7,519 bases of DNA from Planctomycetota bacterium (lineage in GTDB: Bacteria; Planctomycetota; Planctomycetia; Pirellulales; Lacipirellulaceae). The position numbers and the translations under genes were made by a program. The notes under the pieces were generated by a model. The model saw only the letters and a list, made by a program, of their open reading frames with translations, made no database searches and was not told where the DNA came from. Positions within the stretch are counted from its first letter, which is position 1. Every line of letters starts with the position of its first letter. Below, piece after piece: positions 5,433 to 7,519 of the stretch. Location: contig JAKEGR010000171.1 of assembly GCA_022615465.1 (NCBI GenBank), forward strand, positions 1 to 7,519. The letters run 5' to 3'.

Positions 5433-7130
5433 CTACTCGGTTCGTTTGGCGACGCGGAATACCTCTTCAATCGTGGTGGTACCCTCCAGAACCTTGCGGA
5501 TACCGTCATCGTAAAGTGTTGACATGCCGCCCTTTATGGCCGCTGCACGAATCTCCTGGGTCGGCGCTCCCTGAAAGGCAAGCTCCCTGATACGCGAACT
5601 CATTTTCATCAATTCAAAGACGCCCAGACGACCCCTGTAGCCACCGCCACCGCAATGGTTGCACCCGCGTCCTTTCATAAAGTTGGCCGAAGCTGCCTGT
5701 TCCGGCGTGATCCCAGCCGCCTCGATTTCCCTATCGGGGGGGGTATATGGCTGCTTGCATTTGGAGCAAATCACACGTACCAATCGTTGGGCAAGGATGC
5801 CAATCACGCTGCCTGCGACCAAGTAAGCGGGAACCCCCATATCGACCATGCGTGTAACAGCACCGGGCGCATCGTTCGTATGCAGAGTACTGAAAACCAA
5901 GTGTCCAGTCAGAGATGCTTGAATTCCCATCGAAGCTGTCTCATAATCGCGCATCTCCCCTACCAGAATGATATTGGGTGCTTGTCGCAGCATCGAGCGG
6001 ATAATCATGGCAAAGTCGAGCCCAATGCTGTGCTTGACTTCAACCTGGTTGATTCCTGGAAGATAGTATTCCACCGGGTCTTCGGCCGTAATGATTTTGC
6101 GGTCTGGGCGATTCAAGTCGTTCAGGGCGGCGTACAGCGTTGTCGTCTTTCCCGATCCGGTCGGGCCAGTGACGAGAATAATCCCATTCGGCCGCTTGAT
6201 TAACCCTCTAAAGGTCTTGAAATCCCGCTCCGACAGGCCAAGCTGCCGAACGCCGATTTTGATGTTGTCCTTATCCAGCAGCCGCATGACGCACGACTGC
6301 CCGTGGTTTGTCGGCAGCATGCTGACCCGCAGGTCCAACTCCTTGCCGCCAGCCGTGATCTTGATCCGCCCATCCTGGCAGCGGCGGCGCTCGGCAATAT
6401 CCATCCGCGCCAAAATCTTGATTCGCGAAAGTAACGCTCCCAACAGCCGGCGCGGCGGGCTGTCGCGTTCGACGAGGACGCCGTCGATCCGATAACGGAT
6501 ACGCACCCGGTCCTCAAACGGCTCGACATGGATATCCGAAGCCCGCAACTGAACCGCTTCGCTGACCATGAGTTGAACCAGCCGCACGATCGGAGCGCTG
6601 GCTTCGTCGACATCTTCGCCCCTCTGGTCGTGATCCTCTTCGGTTTCCGTGAAGTCGATGGCCGTATCGGTGAACTCTTGCAGCATCGAGTCGGCCGATT
6701 CATCGCCCATCTGGCCGTAATTGCGGTTGATTGCCTCCAGGATGCTTTCGCGCGTTGCAAGCGCGATGTCCACCTTGCGATTCAGGATGAATTGCAGCTT
6801 CTCAAAAGTTTCGTAATCGAACGGATCGCTGACCAACACCTTCAGCGCGCCGTCTTCCTCCGATAGTGGAATCACTGCATTTTCGCGAGCGACCGATTCC
6901 GGCACGAGCTCGACCACCGACGGCGGAATGGGTACGTCGCGCAGGTCAACAAACTCATAGCCGTGCATGTCGGCCAGGGCCTGCATGACCTGCTCGCTGG
7001 TGGCGTAGCCCTGCTTGACGAGAATCTCGTGGACCTTGCCACCGTTGTTCTTGGCAATGGCCTGCGCCTCGGCCAACTGCTCTGGGCCGATGATGCCCCG
7101 CCCGACCAGGAATTTGCCAAAGTCTGCCAT
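5433..7130 (-). CDS. pilB: PilB/GspE-type assembly ATPase (first copy)
   Basis: A 565-residue extension-type traffic ATPase, paralogous to the gene at 1902-3620. The N terminus (1-58) has the helical layout of MshEN but lacks most consensus positions (D3 for Arg, K32-V33-H34 for RLG). A very acidic linker (about 139-178) follows. The N2 domain has ASDIHVEPFED (197-207) and DIAERRRCQDGRI (244-256), where Cys251 replaces the usual Pro. The motor domain has Walker A GPTGSGKT (322-329), Asp box ITAEDPVEY (347-355), a Walker B region written QAPNIILVGEMRD (383-395) with catalytic Glu392 kept, and His box TGHLVFSTLHT (408-418). The tetracysteine site is complete: C455-SKC458 and C490-NHC493. Length is normal. 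The ATG at 7130 has only a weak GGA seven bases upstream. A poly-C run of 8 lies in codons 463-465. The 597-bp gap before pilT suggests separate transcription. GspE of a T2SS-like machine is an equally possible name. Confidence 0.92.
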   Translation of the reverse strand: MADFGKFLVGRGIIGPEQLAEAQAIAKNNGGKVHEILVKQGYATSEQVMQALADMHGYEFVDLRDVPIPPSVVELVPESVARENAVIPLSEEDGALKVLVSDPFDYETFEKLQFILNRKVDIALATRESILEAINRNYGQMGDESADSMLQEFTDTAIDFTETEEDHDQRGEDVDEASAPIVRLVQLMVSEAVQLRASDIHVEPFEDRVRIRYRIDGVLVERDSPPRRLLGALLSRIKILARMDIAERRRCQDGRIKITAGGKELDLRVSMLPTNHGQSCVMRLLDKDNIKIGVRQLGLSERDFKTFRGLIKRPNGIILVTGPTGSGKTTTLYAALNDLNRPDRKIITAEDPVEYYLPGINQVEVKHSIGLDFAMIIRSMLRQAPNIILVGEMRDYETASMGIQASLTGHLVFSTLHTNDAPGAVTRMVDMGVPAYLVAGSVIGILAQRLVRVICSKCKQPYTPPDREIEAAGITPEQAASANFMKGRGCNHCGGGGYRGRLGVFELMKMSSRIRELAFQGAPTQEIRAAAIKGGMSTLYDDGIRKVLEGTTTIEEVFRVAKRTE

Positions 7131-7414
7131 GGTGATTCCGCGCGAATGTCGTCCTGTTCCGCTCCCAATTCAAGCCGGGCGATGGAGCGCGATGGGTACA
7201 CGCTGCCCGCTTCCGCCGGCATGCTATTCTACCGCGGCCAAGCGACTTCCGCTTTCAGTTGATGATGCTCTGCGATCGGCTTCCGCCTCTCCCAAGGCGC
7301 CGGGAAAAGCGATAACTTCATATACCTCTTACACTAACGTTCACGGCCATAAGTGTCAACTTGAGGCGTGAAGTGGGGTGCTGAGACGCATTCGATGGCG
7401 GTATGCTGGTGGGT
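7131..7414. other. Divergent intergenic region
   Basis: DNA between pilB1 (leftward) and a partial rightward gene. It should hold the promoters for both. Besides the TTGACA-containing candidate at 7331-7359, there is a TAGAAT on the minus strand (7231-7226), five of six to a -10 box and about 100 bp before pilB1, but with no good -35 box at the right distance. I recognise no operator or riboswitch. Confidence 0.5.
7331..7359 (-). promoter_or_regulatory. Candidate promoter for pilB1
   Basis: The minus strand reads a perfect TTGACA -35 hexamer (7359-7354), a 17-nt spacer and TAGTGT (7336-7331), which matches the -10 consensus at only three of six positions. It would give a leader of about 200 nt before the pilB1 start. 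The perfect -35 is suggestive, but the weak -10 keeps confidence low. Confidence 0.3.
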
Positions 7415-7519
7415 ATGACACGCGAAGAATCCGACCGTGAGGATCTGTTGGGCGAAGCGACTGCGCTGGAGGAACGCATTGAACTGGCACCCATTGCGGG
7501 CGCCCCCGGTAGTTCCAGG
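7415..7519 (+). CDS. Partial unknown protein (N terminus only)
   Basis: An open frame on the plus strand starts at ATG 7415 and runs off the right edge with 35 codons and no stop. It begins MTREESDREDLL and continues as a charged, probably helical segment (to about residue 24) before ALAPIAG-type residues. An alternative in-frame ATG at 7403 adds MLVG. GGTGGG lies immediately before ATG 7415, too close to be an ideal ribosome-binding site. It is the only rightward gene and would be divergent from pilB1. From memory the opening resembles that of an uncharacterised planctomycete protein (MTRxxxDREDLLxEATAL), but I cannot verify this and assign no function. Confidence 0.5.
   Translation, partial: MTREESDREDLLGEATALEERIELAPIAGAPGSSR

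Noticed and set aside
5004..5522. Plus-strand open frame of 172 codons between pilT and pilB1
   Set aside because: It runs antisense into the C-terminal coding region of pilB1, has no recognisable domain, and other frames in the same stretch are equally open.
7312..7324. ATAACTTCATATA, matching a loxP arm at 12 of 13 bases
   Set aside because: No inverted second arm or correctly spaced core follows, so it is most likely chance.

Overview
The window looks like a chromosomal segment from a planctomycete, probably Pirellulales-like. This is inferred from the moderately GC-rich DNA, the gene set and order, and the palindromic and iterated intergenic repeats; no marker gene fixes the taxon. It is dominated by four genes on the minus strand that encode the cytoplasmic and inner-membrane motor of a type IV pilus or type II secretion-like machine. 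In transcription order they are a PilB/GspE-type ATPase (7130-5433), the retraction ATPase PilT (4835-3720), a second PilB/GspE-type ATPase (3620-1902) and the PilC/GspF platform protein (1810-479).

Layout from left to right: 1-478 has no gene but carries short tandem repeats and a strikingly palindromic element of about 220 bp (198-418). Next come pilC, a 91-bp gap with 14-bp iterated repeats, pilB2, a 99-bp gap and pilT. These three genes are close enough to be one operon. A gap of about 600 bp with no convincing gene separates pilT from pilB1. It holds several hairpins, including two mutually exclusive ones in the pilT leader, and a candidate sigma70-type promoter. Right of pilB1 is a divergent intergenic region with a perfect TTGACA hexamer pointing toward pilB1. 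The first 35 codons of an unrecognised plus-strand gene then run off the right edge.

How the genes would work together: PilB-type ATPases drive pilin or pseudopilin polymerisation by turning PilC/GspF, and PilT drives depolymerisation and retraction. Having two PilB-type motors beside one PilT and one PilC suggests either two alternative extension motors or motors for two related machines. The two paralogues differ in informative ways. PilB2 keeps much of the c-di-GMP-binding MshEN consensus at its N terminus and a canonical QDPD Walker B region. PilB1 has a degraded MshEN region and QAPN in place of QDPD. The platform protein has an extra hydrophobic insert of about 30 residues in its second domain. 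No pilins, secretin, prepilin peptidase or PilMNOP genes lie within the window, so the machine's identity (T4P or T2SS) rests on PilT.
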